DNA of 58,431 bases from Enterovirga sp. Lineage in GTDB: Bacteria; Pseudomonadota; Alphaproteobacteria; Rhizobiales; Beijerinckiaceae. Shown here piece by piece: positions 27,254 through 36,716 of the stretch. The stretch is taken from assembly GCF_028290205.1 (NCBI RefSeq), contig NZ_JAQGKF010000230.1, positions 1-58,431 on the forward strand, read 5' to 3'. The notes beneath the pieces are model-generated. The model ran no database searches and had not been told where the DNA came from. It saw only the letters and a list, made by a program, of their open reading frames with translations. The stretch's first letter is position 1. Each line of letters starts with the position of its first letter. A program made the translations under genes and the position numbers.

Positions 27254-27736
27254 TCAGCTCCGCGGCGTCTCCGGCTTGGCCGCGCCCGCCTTGGCGCCGG
27301 CTGCGCCACCGCGCCTGGCATCCCCCGCAGGGCCGGCCTTTGCGTCCCCACCCGGGCCAGCCTTGGCGCCGGCTGCCGGTCGGCCCTCCTCACCCTCGCG
27401 GGCTTCCGAGAGGTTGCGAAGTTCTTCGACCTGCTTCGTGATGATGCCGGCCTGCGTCTTGACGAAATCGGCCTGTAGCTGCGCGGCCTGTTTCAGATCA
27501 GGGGCGCGGACGAGCTTCTGGGCGAGGTCGAAGACGGCCGTGATATTCTCCTTGGCGAACCCGAACCCCTTCTGGACGGCCTGTCCGGCCGGCTCCTTGT
27601 CCGTCTTGGTACTGGACTGGACGGCCTCCGCCGTGTTCCGGGCGGCGTCGAGCAGAAAATCGATCGCGTCCCTGGCCTTCTCGACGCCCTTTTCGGCGAC
27701 GTCGCGGACCGACATGTCGGGCTTATCGCTCTTCAT
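27254..27736 (-). CDS. Phasin-family protein with Ala/Gly-rich tail
   Basis: Protein of 160 residues. Residues about 15-112 form the amphipathic helices of the phasin_2 family (VRDVAEKGVEKARDAIDFLL ... QKGFGFAKENITAVFDLAQK ... QLQADFVKTQAGIITKQVEE, separate stretches), which coat polyhydroxyalkanoate granules or act as granule-associated chaperones. The last ~45 residues are a repetitive K/A/G/P tail (units such as AKAGPGGDAKAGPAGDA) and are probably disordered. No PHA synthase or depolymerase gene is nearby. It is divergent from ubiB. Confidence 0.8.
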   Translation of the reverse strand: MKSDKPDMSVRDVAEKGVEKARDAIDFLLDAARNTAEAVQSSTKTDKEPAGQAVQKGFGFAKENITAVFDLAQKLVRAPDLKQAAQLQADFVKTQAGIITKQVEELRNLSEAREGEEGRPAAGAKAGPGGDAKAGPAGDARRGGAAGAKAGAAKPETPRS

Positions 27737-27951
27737 CGGGCCTGCTCCTGCTGTGCCGGAGAGCCCATCACACCCCCGGGTCGGGCCGGCGGATGGGCGA
27801 GACCGCCGCGGCCACGAGCATAGCGCCGAGCGCCCGGGCCCTCAATGGCGCGGCCCGGCTCGCCCCGCCGCCGGCCGGCGGCAGCGTCCGGCGGGACCTC
27901 GCCCGGCCGGCCTGGATGTCGGGTTTCGGAGCGCCTGGAGGGCCGTTGCCG

Positions 27952-29580
27952 ATGTTTGAAACCGCGTTTGCGGCCGCCCGGGATCGGCAGCGCCTGCAGG
28001 AGATCGCCAGCGTCCTGGCGGGCTACGGCATCAACAACGTGCTCGACAAGCTCGGCTTGCGGGGCATGGCGCGGTTCGGCCGCAAGCCCGCCGTCGACGT
28101 GACCCGGATGGCCCAGCCGGAGCGGGTTCGCCGGGCCATCGAGAATCTCGGGCCTACCTTCGTCAAGCTCGGGCAGCTTCTCGCCAGCCGCCCGGACCTC
28201 CTCCCCCCGGCCTGGACCGAGGAATTGGGCCGCCTGCACAGCCAGGTGTCTCCCGTCCCCTTCTCCGAGATGCTGCCCCAGCTCGAAAAGGGGCTCGGCG
28301 GCAGCCCGCAGGAGGTCTTCGCCGCGTTCAGCACCGAGGCGATCGCCTCCGCGTCCATCGCGCAGGTGTATCGGGCCAGGCTCCACACCGGCGAGGACGT
28401 GGTCGTGAAGGTGCTGCGGCCGGGGCTGCGCCGGGTGATCGAGGCCGACCTTCGCCTGCTCGGCCACGCCACCACCATCGCGGAGCGGCGCTGGCCGGAG
28501 CTGTCACGCTACCGGCCGCACGAGCAGTTGCGGCACCTGTCCACGGCGCTCGCCGGCGAGCTGAACCTCGTCAACGAGGCCACCCATTGCGAACTCCTGG
28601 CCTCGCTGTTCCCCGGTTCCGACGAGATCCGCTTCCCCAAGATCCACTGGCAGTGGACCTCCGAACACGTGCTTGTTCAGGAATACCTGGATGGCGTGCC
28701 GCCGACCGACGCGGTGAGGGTGCGGGAGGCCGGGCTCGACACCGCTGTTCTGGCGCAGCGACTCATCGAGGCCTTCCTCAACATGGCTTTGGTCGAGGGG
28801 ACCTTTCATGCAGACCCTCATCCGGGCAATCTGCTCGGCCTGCCGGGCAGCCGCATCGGCTTTCTGGATTTCGGCGCGATCGGCCGCCTCACGGAGCGGC
28901 GCCGGTCGCAGCTCCTGATCCTGATCGGCTCCGTCCTGAAGCAGGACGCCGACGCCATGATGGGCGTCCTGCTGGACTGGAGCGGCGCGAGCAATCCCGA
29001 TCTCACCCGCCTCGATACGGCAGCTCACACCTTCATCATCCGCCATTCCAGAGGGCCGCTCGATATCGGCCTCGTGCTCCAGGACTTCATGACCATGGCG
29101 CGCGAAAACGACCTGTCGATGCCGACCGATCTCGCCATCCTGTTCAAGGCGCTGATCACCACGGACGGCGTGATGCGCCAGCTCGACCCCCATTTCGATC
29201 TGTTCGCGGCAGCGGGCCCGGCCGTGGCGCAGCGCATGCGAGCCCGGTTTTCGTTCGAGAACCTGCTGAAGAAGGCCCAGAATCTTGGCTTCAGCCTCTA
29301 CGGCGCCGCCAGCGAGCTACCGAGCATCATCCACCTCCTCCTGGTCCGCCTGAAGCAGGGCAAGGTCACGGTGGAGATCGAGATCAAGGGCATCGACAGG
29401 CTCATCAACGGACTGGAGCGGGCCGCCGCCCGGCTCTCCATCGCCATCGTGGTCGCGGCCCTGGTGATCACCGTGGCGCCGCGCCTGGTCGGGCTCGGGA
29501 CACCCTTCTTCGCCTTCGTGGTCACGCTGGTCGGACTGCTGGCGGTCGGCGGGCTGCTCATTCTGCGCCGGAAACGCTGA
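27952..29580 (+). CDS. ubiB: UbiB/ABC1-family atypical kinase (ubiquinone biosynthesis)
   Basis: ADCK/UbiB protein of 542 residues. It shows the family KxGQ motif (FVKLGQLLASRPDLLPP), the Ala-rich nucleotide loop IASASIAQVYRARLHTG, the Lys in VVVKVLRPG, FHADPHPGNLLG, and the metal-binding DFG in IGFLDFGAIGRL. Two C-terminal transmembrane helices (about 490-540) anchor it. UbiB supports coenzyme Q synthesis through an ATPase activity. The ATG at 27952 follows GGAGGG by 9 bases; an open frame extends upstream into low-complexity sequence that I do not consider coding. Confidence 0.88.
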   Translation: MFETAFAAARDRQRLQEIASVLAGYGINNVLDKLGLRGMARFGRKPAVDVTRMAQPERVRRAIENLGPTFVKLGQLLASRPDLLPPAWTEELGRLHSQVSPVPFSEMLPQLEKGLGGSPQEVFAAFSTEAIASASIAQVYRARLHTGEDVVVKVLRPGLRRVIEADLRLLGHATTIAERRWPELSRYRPHEQLRHLSTALAGELNLVNEATHCELLASLFPGSDEIRFPKIHWQWTSEHVLVQEYLDGVPPTDAVRVREAGLDTAVLAQRLIEAFLNMALVEGTFHADPHPGNLLGLPGSRIGFLDFGAIGRLTERRRSQLLILIGSVLKQDADAMMGVLLDWSGASNPDLTRLDTAAHTFIIRHSRGPLDIGLVLQDFMTMARENDLSMPTDLAILFKALITTDGVMRQLDPHFDLFAAAGPAVAQRMRARFSFENLLKKAQNLGFSLYGAASELPSIIHLLLVRLKQGKVTVEIEIKGIDRLINGLERAAARLSIAIVVAALVITVAPRLVGLGTPFFAFVVTLVGLLAVGGLLILRRKR

Positions 29581-29598
29581 GGCGGCCCGGCGAGCCGG

Positions 29599-30012
29599 TC
29601 AGGGCTGGGCCGAGAGCCGTCCGGCCTCGCCGGGGTAGACGATGAATTCGAGCAGCGATCCGTCGGGGTCGCGGAAATAGAGGCTGGTTCCGGCGCCGCC
29701 CACCCCGAGCCGCCGCACGGGCCCGAGTTCGACAGGGACGCCGTGCCGTTCGAGATGGGCGCCCGCCTCCTCGATCGAGCCGTTCCAGGTGAAGCAGAGA
29801 TCGCTGTTGCCGGGCATCACCGGCACCCGGGCGCGCGGCTCACCGATCTGGTCCGGGCCGTGGCAGTTCAGCTGCACGTCGCCGAACCGGTAGGCGAAGC
29901 CGATCCCGACCGGAACCGCCTCCGCTCCCAGCACGTCCCGGTAGAAGCGGGTCGAGCGCTCCCAGTCGCCGACATGGATCACGCAATGGTCGAACCGGAT
30001 CGGCAGGGTCAT
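29599..30012 (-). CDS. VOC-family (glyoxalase/dioxygenase superfamily) protein
   Basis: Single-domain vicinal oxygen chelate protein, 137 residues. Paired beta-alpha-beta-beta-beta modules are seen: FDHCVIHVGDWERSTRFYRD (metal-ligand His in FDHCVIHV) and LYFRDPDGSLLEFIVYPG (metal-ligand Glu in LLEFIVY). The family includes glyoxalases, fosfomycin resistance enzymes and dioxygenases; its substrate cannot be assigned. It follows smpB by 3 bases. Confidence 0.8.
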   Translation of the reverse strand: MTLPIRFDHCVIHVGDWERSTRFYRDVLGAEAVPVGIGFAYRFGDVQLNCHGPDQIGEPRARVPVMPGNSDLCFTWNGSIEEAGAHLERHGVPVELGPVRRLGVGGAGTSLYFRDPDGSLLEFIVYPGEAGRLSAQP

Positions 30013-30015
30013 CGG

Positions 30016-30495
30016 CTAGCCCTTGAGTCGCATCAGCCGGGCCCGCTCGCGGTCCCAGTCCTTCTTCTTGGCCTCTTCGCGCTTGTCGTGCAGTTGCCGG
30101 CCACGGCCGAGGCCGATCTCGACCTTGGCCCGGCCGCGCTCGTTGAAATAGAGCTTGAGCGGGATCAGCGTGAAGCCTTCCCGCTGGGTGGCGCCGATGA
30201 ACTTGTCGATCTGGCGCTTGTGCAGCAGCAGCCGGCGGGGACGGCGCGGCTCGTGATTGAAGCGATTCGCCTGCAGGTATTCCGGGATGTTGGCGTTGAA
30301 CAGGAAGATCTCGTTGCCGGAGGGGCCGGCATAGGATTCCCCGATCGTCACCTTGTTCGCCCGGAGCGACTTCACCTCGGTGCCGGTGAGGGCGATGCCG
30401 GCCTCGACCGTGTCGATGATCTCGTAGTTGAAGCGCGCCTTGCGGTTGTCGGCGACGACGCGATTCGGGGAGGCGTTCTTGCTCTTGCCGCTCAT
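30016..30495 (-). CDS. smpB: SsrA-binding protein
   Basis: SmpB, 159 residues, binds tmRNA and delivers it to stalled ribosomes. The OB-fold core is clear: [37 protein letters not shown], and [16 protein letters not shown]. The basic C-terminal tail (KRE...[14 protein letters not shown]) inserts into the ribosome channel. Its ATG overlaps the dapA stop by one base (TGATG), coupling the two. No ssrA gene is seen in this window. Confidence 0.96.
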   Translation of the reverse strand: MSGKSKNASPNRVVADNRKARFNYEIIDTVEAGIALTGTEVKSLRANKVTIGESYAGPSGNEIFLFNANIPEYLQANRFNHEPRRPRRLLLHKRQIDKFIGATQREGFTLIPLKLYFNERGRAKVEIGLGRGRQLHDKREEAKKKDWDRERARLMRLKG

Positions 30496-31388
30496 CAGGC
30501 GTTGATCAGCCCGGCATGGACCATGGCGGCCCGGACCGCCTCCCTGGCCCGCCCGGTCGGCGGCATCATGGGCAGGCGAATCTCGTCCTTGCAGCGCCCC
30601 AGCAGGGCGAGCCCCGCCTTGGCGCCCGCAATGCCGGGCTCCAGGAACACGGCGTCGTGCAGCGGCACCAGCCTGTCCTGAACCTTGAGCGCACCGGGGT
30701 AGTCACCCTCCAGGCAGCGGGTCTGCAACTCCGAACAGAGTGCGGGGGCAACGTTGGCCACCACGGAGATACAGCCGTGCCCTCCCGCCGCATTGTAGGC
30801 GAGCGCGGTCATATCCTCGCCCGAAAGCTGGACGAAATCAGCACCGAGGGCGTGGCGCTGCTGCGAAACGCGGGCAAGGTTGGCGGTCGCGTCCTTCACG
30901 CCCGCGATGTTCGCGAGTTCGTACAGGCGCTTCATGGTGTCGACCGACATGTCGATCACCGAGCGGGGGGGAATGTTGTAGATGATGATCGGGATGCCAA
31001 CTGCATCGTTTACCGCCTTGAAGTGCTGGAACAGCCCCTCTTGAGTCGGCTTGTTGTAATAGGGCGTGACGACCAGCACGGCGTCGGCCCCGGCCTTCTC
31101 GGCGTGCCGGGCGAGCGAGACCGCTTCCGCGGTGGAGTTGGACCCCGCCCCCGCCACCACGGGAACGCGGCCCCTGGCCTCCTCGATGCAGATTTCGACC
31201 ACGCGATGGTGCTCGGCGTGAGTCAGCGTCGGGCTCTCGCCGGTGGTCCCGACGGGGACAAGGCCGTGCGTCCCGCTCTCGATCTGCCAGCCGACCAGCG
31301 CCCGGAACGCGTCCTCGTCGACGGCCCCGTCGCGGAACGGCGTGACCAGAGCCGTCAGGGAGCCCTTCAGCCGACGCGCCGCCGTCAT
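30495..31388 (-). CDS. dapA: 4-hydroxy-tetrahydrodipicolinate synthase
   Basis: DapA, 297 residues, condenses pyruvate with aspartate semialdehyde in lysine and diaminopimelate synthesis. Motifs: [14 protein letters not shown] (pyruvate-binding TT), [18 protein letters not shown] (catalytic Tyr), [11 protein letters not shown], and the Schiff-base Lys in [11 protein letters not shown]. The ATG at 31388 sits 5 bases after AGGAGGGTGG, a strong ribosome site. It is divergent from the transglycosylase gene with 86 bases between them and co-transcribed with smpB. Confidence 0.95.
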   Translation of the reverse strand: MTAARRLKGSLTALVTPFRDGAVDEDAFRALVGWQIESGTHGLVPVGTTGESPTLTHAEHHRVVEICIEEARGRVPVVAGAGSNSTAEAVSLARHAEKAGADAVLVVTPYYNKPTQEGLFQHFKAVNDAVGIPIIIYNIPPRSVIDMSVDTMKRLYELANIAGVKDATANLARVSQQRHALGADFVQLSGEDMTALAYNAAGGHGCISVVANVAPALCSELQTRCLEGDYPGALKVQDRLVPLHDAVFLEPGIAGAKAGLALLGRCKDEIRLPMMPPTGRAREAVRAAMVHAGLINA

Positions 31389-31474
31389 TCGTCCACCCTC
31401 CTGGACGCCCTCAGCCGCGGCCTGGCGCCCGCTGCGACACATAAAGCCCCGGCTCGGGCGAGGCAAACATCACG

Positions 31475-33577
31475 ATGACCTTCTTCCGCCCTCTCCGGCT
31501 TGTTCTCGCCCTCGCCGCCACCGGCTGCGTCGGCATCCCGATGCTGGCTGCCCAGCAGCCGCCGCCGCGGCCAGCCGACATGGCGCCCGCGGCGGACATG
31601 CCCGACGTGGCCCTCGTCAGGGACGCGGTGGCGGCCTATCGGCGTGGCGACCTGTCGGCCGGCGACGCACTCAGGGCGCGGGCGACCAGCCCCGCGGCCG
31701 GAGCCTTCCTGGATTGGGCCGCGCTCCGGATCGGCGGCATCGGCGTGTCGTTCGACCGGGTGCTGGCCTTCGCGACCGCGTATCCCGATTTTCCGGGCCA
31801 GAGCTGGCTCCGCCGCCGGGGCGAGGACGCCCTCCTGGCCGAGCGCAAGCCGGCACCCGTCGTTCGCGCCTATTTTACGCGCGAGCGGCCCCAAAGCCCG
31901 GGTGGCAAGCTCGCCCTCGCGCAAGCCTTCCGGGCCGACGGATTGGGCGAGGACGCCGCCGCCCTGATCCGGGACGCCTGGCGCAACGACATGTTCGGGC
32001 GCGACCTCGAACTGCGCATCCTGGACGCCTTCAAGGACACGCTCACCACGGCCGACCACCGGGCCCGCATGGCCCGCTTTCTCGGCCGCGAGAACTGGGA
32101 CGGCGGCCGCCGTGCCGCGAGCTATGCCGGGGACGGCCACGATGCCGTCGTCAAGGCAAGGGCGGCCGTGGAGCAGCGGGCCCGCAACGCCGCGAAGCTG
32201 CTCGAGGCCGTGCCGCCGACGCTCAAGGATGACGTCTCCGCGATGTTCGCCCGGGTGCAGCTGCTGCGCCGGAGCGAGAAGGCGGAGGAGGCCGCGAAAC
32301 TCCTGTCCGAGTTGCCGCGCGACCCGGCCGTGCTGGTGGACGGGGACGTGTGGTGGGTCGAGCGACGCCTCGTCGCCCGCAAGCTCCTGGACGACGGCGA
32401 CCCCAAGGCGGCCTACGCTGTGGTCACGGGTCACGGGGCCACCACGGCCGAACGCCGCATCGAGGCCGAGTTCACGGCCGGCTGGATCGCGCTGCGCTTC
32501 ATGAAGGACCCCGCATTGGCGCGCAGCCATTTCGAGCGCGTGGCGGGGGTCGCCGGAACGCCGATCTCACGCGCCCGGGCCGCCTATTGGCGGGGCCGGG
32601 CGGCCGAGGCGGCCGGCGAAGCCGAGGAGGCGCGCCGCCTCTACGGCGAGGCGGCCGAGCACGACATCACCTATTACGGGCAGCTCGCCGCCGCGAAGAT
32701 CGGCCGGTCCGAGGTGACGCTCCGGCGGCCCCTGGACGGGGAGAATCCGGCCCGCCAGGCCGCCGCCCGCCAGCCGATGGTTGAGGCGGTCGCTCTCGCC
32801 TATGCGGCCGGAATGCGGGAGCTGGCGCTGCCGCTGGCCCTCGAATTCGGGCGCGGCTCGACCGAGATCGCCGAGCTCGAGGCCCTCGCCGGCATCCTGG
32901 TCGGCAACGGAGATACGCGCGGCCTGCTGACCCTCGGCAAGCTCGCCACGCAACGCGGCCTGCCGCTCGATGAAGCCGCATTTCCGACCTCGGGCATCCC
33001 GGATTTCGAGCCGCTCGGGTCCGGCGTGGAGCCCGCCATGGTGCATGCCATCGCGCGCCAGGAGAGCGCCTTCGATCCCGCGGCGGGGTCCAGCGCCGGG
33101 GCCCGCGGCCTGATGCAGCTGATGCCCGGAACGGCGCAGGCCACCGCCCGCAAGGCCGGCATCCCCTACGAGCCGGGCCGCATCCTCGACGCGACCTACA
33201 ACGCCCGGCTCGGCTCGGCTCATCTGGCCGACCTGATGGAGGATTGGCGCGGCGCCTACATTCTGGTCTTCGCCTCCTACAATGCCGGGCCGGGCAATGC
33301 CCGCAAGTGGATCCAGGCCTATGGCGACCCGCGCGATCCGGCCGTGGATGCCGTGGACTGGGTCGAGCGCATCCCGTTCTCGGAGACCCGCAACTATGTT
33401 CAGCGCGTGATGGAGAACCTGCAAGTCTACCGGCGCCGGCTCGACACCCGCCATGCCCTGGCGATCGAAACCGACCTCAAGGCCGGCGGGCCGCGTGCCA
33501 CCACGGCGGCGGCCGGGCCGGAAGCGTCTCCGCCCGCCCCTGCCGCGGCCGCACCGGCCAGCGACGCGGCCCGGTGA
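31475..33577 (+). CDS. Soluble lytic murein transglycosylase
   Basis: Slt-type periplasmic transglycosylase, 700 residues. A signal peptide (LVLALAATGCVGIPMLAAQQ) is followed by a long alpha-helical superhelix (about 50-490, TPR-like) and a C-terminal lysozyme-like catalytic domain (about 510-650). The catalytic Glu is in AIARQESAFDPAAGSSAGAR, then GLMQLMPGTAQ and FASYNAGPGNARKW. It cleaves peptidoglycan to 1,6-anhydromuropeptides. A disordered Ala/Pro tail ends the protein. Its stop overlaps the next gene by 4 bases (GTGA). Confidence 0.92.
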   Translation: MTFFRPLRLVLALAATGCVGIPMLAAQQPPPRPADMAPAADMPDVALVRDAVAAYRRGDLSAGDALRARATSPAAGAFLDWAALRIGGIGVSFDRVLAFATAYPDFPGQSWLRRRGEDALLAERKPAPVVRAYFTRERPQSPGGKLALAQAFRADGLGEDAAALIRDAWRNDMFGRDLELRILDAFKDTLTTADHRARMARFLGRENWDGGRRAASYAGDGHDAVVKARAAVEQRARNAAKLLEAVPPTLKDDVSAMFARVQLLRRSEKAEEAAKLLSELPRDPAVLVDGDVWWVERRLVARKLLDDGDPKAAYAVVTGHGATTAERRIEAEFTAGWIALRFMKDPALARSHFERVAGVAGTPISRARAAYWRGRAAEAAGEAEEARRLYGEAAEHDITYYGQLAAAKIGRSEVTLRRPLDGENPARQAAARQPMVEAVALAYAAGMRELALPLALEFGRGSTEIAELEALAGILVGNGDTRGLLTLGKLATQRGLPLDEAAFPTSGIPDFEPLGSGVEPAMVHAIARQESAFDPAAGSSAGARGLMQLMPGTAQATARKAGIPYEPGRILDATYNARLGSAHLADLMEDWRGAYILVFASYNAGPGNARKWIQAYGDPRDPAVDAVDWVERIPFSETRNYVQRVMENLQVYRRRLDTRHALAIETDLKAGGPRATTAAAGPEASPPAPAAAAPASDAAR

Positions 33578-34464
33578 CCGGCGCACCCTTCGCGAGCGTC
33601 TGGACCCGCGCACCGGACGGCCTGACTCTTCACGCTCGCCTGTATGGCCTCGGCCGTGTGGCCGGCCGTTCGGTGGTCTGCCTGCCGGGGCTGACCCGCA
33701 ACAGCTCCGAGTTCCACGGCCTTGCCACGGAGCTCCTGGCCCTCCAGCCGGAGCGCCGAATTGTGGCCGTGGACTACCGCGGCCGCGGCTGCTCGGATGT
33801 CGACCCGGATCCCAGCCGCTACACGATCGCGGTCGAGACGCAGGACCTGCTCGGCCTGCTGGACGAACTCGGCATCACGGAAGCCTCCTTCATCGGCGTG
33901 TCGCGCGGCGGGCTCATCGCCATGGCACTGGGAGCCGCGCGGCCGGACCTCGTGCGGGCGATCGTGCTCAGCGACATCGGGCCGGTGCTGGAGCGGGCCG
34001 GGCTGTTGCGGATCGTCGGCTACCTCGGGCGATTCGGCGCCCCGGCCAGCTTCGACGCGGCGGTCGAGGAGTTGCGGGCCCGATTCGGGGCACAGTTCCC
34101 CGCCCTCTCCCCCGGTGATTGGCGGGACTGGGCCGAGACGGTCTGGACCGAGCGCGACGGTCGCCTCGTCCTGGCCCACGATCCGGAACTCAGCCGCACC
34201 CTCGCCGGGGTGGACGAGCATTCGCCGATACCCGACCTCTGGCCGGTGTTCGACGCCCTGAGAGCGACGCCTATGATGGTGCTGCGCGGCGCCCTCTCCG
34301 ATCTTCTTTCGGCGGACACGGTGGCCGAGATGGCGCGGCGGCATCCCGGTCTCGAGGCGATCGAGGTGGCGGACGAGGGCCACACCCCCATCCTGCACCG
34401 GCCCGCGCTCGCCGCCCGGATCTCGGCCTTCCTGTCCCGCGCGGACGAGATCAGGCCGGAGTGA
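33574..34464 (+). CDS. Alpha/beta-fold hydrolase
   Basis: Alpha/beta hydrolase of 296 residues. Nucleophile elbow GVSRGG (Ser), oxyanion region VCLPGLTRNSSEF, VDYRGRGCSDVDPD, and the catalytic His in DEGHTPILH. The substrate is unknown; haloalkane dehalogenase-, esterase- and epoxide hydrolase-like members all share this layout. The GTG at 33574 overlaps the slt stop (GTGA), so it depends on slt translation. Its last 14 bases overlap a convergent small membrane-protein gene. Confidence 0.8.
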   Translation: MTGAPFASVWTRAPDGLTLHARLYGLGRVAGRSVVCLPGLTRNSSEFHGLATELLALQPERRIVAVDYRGRGCSDVDPDPSRYTIAVETQDLLGLLDELGITEASFIGVSRGGLIAMALGAARPDLVRAIVLSDIGPVLERAGLLRIVGYLGRFGAPASFDAAVEELRARFGAQFPALSPGDWRDWAETVWTERDGRLVLAHDPELSRTLAGVDEHSPIPDLWPVFDALRATPMMVLRGALSDLLSADTVAEMARRHPGLEAIEVADEGHTPILHRPALAARISAFLSRADEIRPE

Positions 34465-34789
34465 CACCCCGGGGCGCGTCGTCGTCATCCGGGCGTTCCT
34501 CCTCCCTGGGCCCGCGCACCAGCCGGCGCAGCAGGCTGCCGAGGATCACGCCGGCCCCATAGGCAGCGGCCAGGAGCACGGCGAGATCGAGCCAGAGCCC
34601 CGCCGCCCCGGGCACGAGTCGCAGCCAGGCCAGGGCGATGCCGGCCAGCAGCGTGCCGACCGCCAGCGCCTTCACGGGCCAGCCCGCGCTGGGCAGTCCC
34701 CGTCCCGCGCCGCCGAAGGAGGCCAGAACAAGACCAAGCGCGGCGGACAGCGCCAGGGCCGGCCACAGGCTCGCCAGAAGGAGGTTCAT
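34451..34789 (-). CDS. Small multi-spanning membrane protein, unknown
   Basis: Protein of 112 residues with three to four hydrophobic segments (about 5-25, 35-60, 62-85) and an acidic, charged C-terminus (EEERPDDDDAP). I do not recognise a family. It begins 10 bases after the corrected stop of the OmpA/BON gene upstream, and the two probably form one transcription unit. It may help localise or assemble that envelope protein. Confidence 0.55.
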   Translation of the reverse strand: MNLLLASLWPALALSAALGLVLASFGGAGRGLPSAGWPVKALAVGTLLAGIALAWLRLVPGAAGLWLDLAVLLAAAYGAGVILGSLLRRLVRGPREEERPDDDDAPRGVTPA

Positions 34790-34799
34790 GACCGCGTTC

Positions 34800-36567
34800 T
34801 CATGGGCTGATGACGTAATCGACCCGCTCCTGCCCCGGCCCGGACAGGACCGTGCCGGCCGGCGCGAGCCGGGCCGTGGCGCCGCGCTCCCGGAAGGCGG
34901 ACCAAGGCGGCGGCGCGCGCCTCCGCCAGGGCCTGATCGGCCGGCGGCGCGGCCCGGTGCGTGACGGCGATGCCGACGGCGCCGCAACGCCGCACAATGT
35001 CGGCGTGGCGCTCCAGCACCGCCTGGCTGTCCGGCGCGGGATCCGGCTTCCCGGGCTGGAAGCGCAGCGGCTCGCGCCGCGCCGCGTCCCCCAGGACGTC
35101 GCCGCAGGCGACCGCGTCGAGCGCTCCCTCCGGCTGAACCGGGTCGAGCTCGACCGAGACGGACCACCCGGCCGGAACCGATTTCGGCAGCTGCTCGCGC
35201 AGGCGCGCCGCGAGCTGGCTGTAGAGCGCCCGGCCGGACAGTCGGATCTCCCGGTCCCGGATCGCGGCCTCGCCCTCGGACAGAACGGCGAGGCCGTCCA
35301 GCGCCAGCCCCTGCGCCTCCGCGAAGCCCGCCGGCGCACCGTCGGCCACGACGCGGCGGTCGACCAGGATCTCGCCCGGATAGCGTGACGGCATGGCAGC
35401 GGCGGCGGCGCGCCGTTCCGCTTCGCTCGGCACGAACCCGGTCAGGGTGAGCCGGCCATCGCTGCGCCGCGCCAGCGACCGGAACGGCGAGGGAGCGACC
35501 GCGCTGACGGACAGGGCGGCGACCTCGACCGCCCTCGGCAGGGCCTGGCGCAGGCTCGCCTCGATCCGGGGCAGCGCACCCTTGTCCACGCCCTCCCCGG
35601 TGAACCGGAAGGCCGGGCCGGTGAGATCGGCCCGCCCGGTCTGCAGTTCGGCCAGCGCCGCCAGGGCGGCATCGGCCACGCTGTCGAAGGCGATCGCGGG
35701 GGCGAGCCCCTTTGCGGTCCGCATTTCGTCCCGCACGCGGGCGCCGCCAAGCGCGGCCAGCCGCTCGGCCAGGCGCGTCCGCTGGGCCTCGGACGGCACA
35801 TGGCCGGACAGCAGCCAGCCGTCCGCCTCCCGGCTCGCCGACCAGGTGAAGACCGGCACGGTCGGGGGCTCGATCTCGGCCAGCACGACTTCGAATCCCG
35901 GGGGCGGGTTCCGGAGCGCCGCCCGGACGGCCTCGTAACGGGACGAATCGGCCGTCGTTGCCCTGACCCGGACCGTCCGGTCCGCCAGCACGGCCTCGCC
36001 GCTTTCGGCGGAGGCGAGGGCGGACAGCAGAAACCGCGCCGCGGCATCGAAGCCGGGCGGAGCGCCGGTTCCGAGGCGAAGCCGGTCGTGCACCCGCTCG
36101 GGCGGAACCAGCGTCCCGGCGCGCTCCACCAGCGCGACCCGGTCGTCGGGGCTGCCGACGCCGCCGACAAGCGAGATGCCGGCTCCGTCGCGCCGGACGG
36201 TGAGCGTGAAAGGAGCCATGGCGACCGGAACGGCGACCTCGGTGCGAACCCGTCGCACGCCCGGAATGGCCCGGATGGCGGCTTCGGCCGCGAGGCGCGC
36301 GTCTTCGGCGAGGCCGAGATCGGCCAGCACGACCACGTCGCGCCCCTCCACCTCGGCATGCGCGCGGTAACGATGCAGCACGCCGCCGGGCCCCGCCCCG
36401 AGCTGGAGGGTGGCGCGGCGGATCTCCTGCTCGATTGATGGCGCGAGCGTGAGCCCGGCGACCAACCAGATCAGGCCGAGAACCGGCAGGCCCAAAGCCC
36501 AACCGGCCGGCCGGCGTCGGATCCCGTTCCGGTCCGGCTCCGCCTCGTCCACTGCCTGCTGACTCAC
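34800..36567 (-). CDS. OmpA/BON-domain envelope protein with a C-terminal frameshift
   Basis: Membrane-anchored periplasmic protein of about 588 residues. One N-terminal transmembrane helix (GWALGLPVLGLIWLVAGLTL) is followed by several BON-like repeats (VLADLGLAEDARLAAEAAIR; LTLTGFVPSEAERRAAAAAM) and an OmpA-like C-terminus starting near LRFQPGKPDPAPDSQAVLER. The frame from the start runs to about 34905, after ARAAALV; there the reading must shift to give SAFRERGATARLAP to the stop at 34800. In the shifted frame nearly all third positions are G or C; in the unshifted frame they are not. GTG at 36567 follows GAGAGG by 5 bases. The break may be a real mutation, programmed slippage or a sequencing error. 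Confidence 0.6.
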
Positions 36568-36664
36568 TCCGGCCTCTCGCGACTCACCCCGCGCCGGGGC
36601 CGCCGCACACAACCCGAGGATCGGGACGGCTTTGAGGCGTTCGGGAGAGCCAGGACCTCAAACG

Positions 36665-36692
36665 AAAAAAGCCCCGGCCAATGGCCGGGGCT
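36665..36692 (-). terminator. Rho-independent terminator of the porin gene
   Basis: On the minus strand AGCCCCGGCC, a 3-base loop, and GGCCGGGGCT form a 10-bp stem that runs straight into TTTTTT (36670-36665). It lies 24 bases after the porin stop. This is the only textbook intrinsic terminator I found in the window. Confidence 0.92.
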
Positions 36693-36716
36693 CGTTCTCC
36701 CGAAGGAGAGGTTGGA

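Noticed and set aside
34451-36502. A 683-codon open frame spanning the small membrane gene and most of the OmpA/BON gene
   Set aside because: Only the last 113 codons have a sensible composition and hydrophobic helices. The rest is an Arg/Gly/Ala-rich shadow of the BON gene in another frame.
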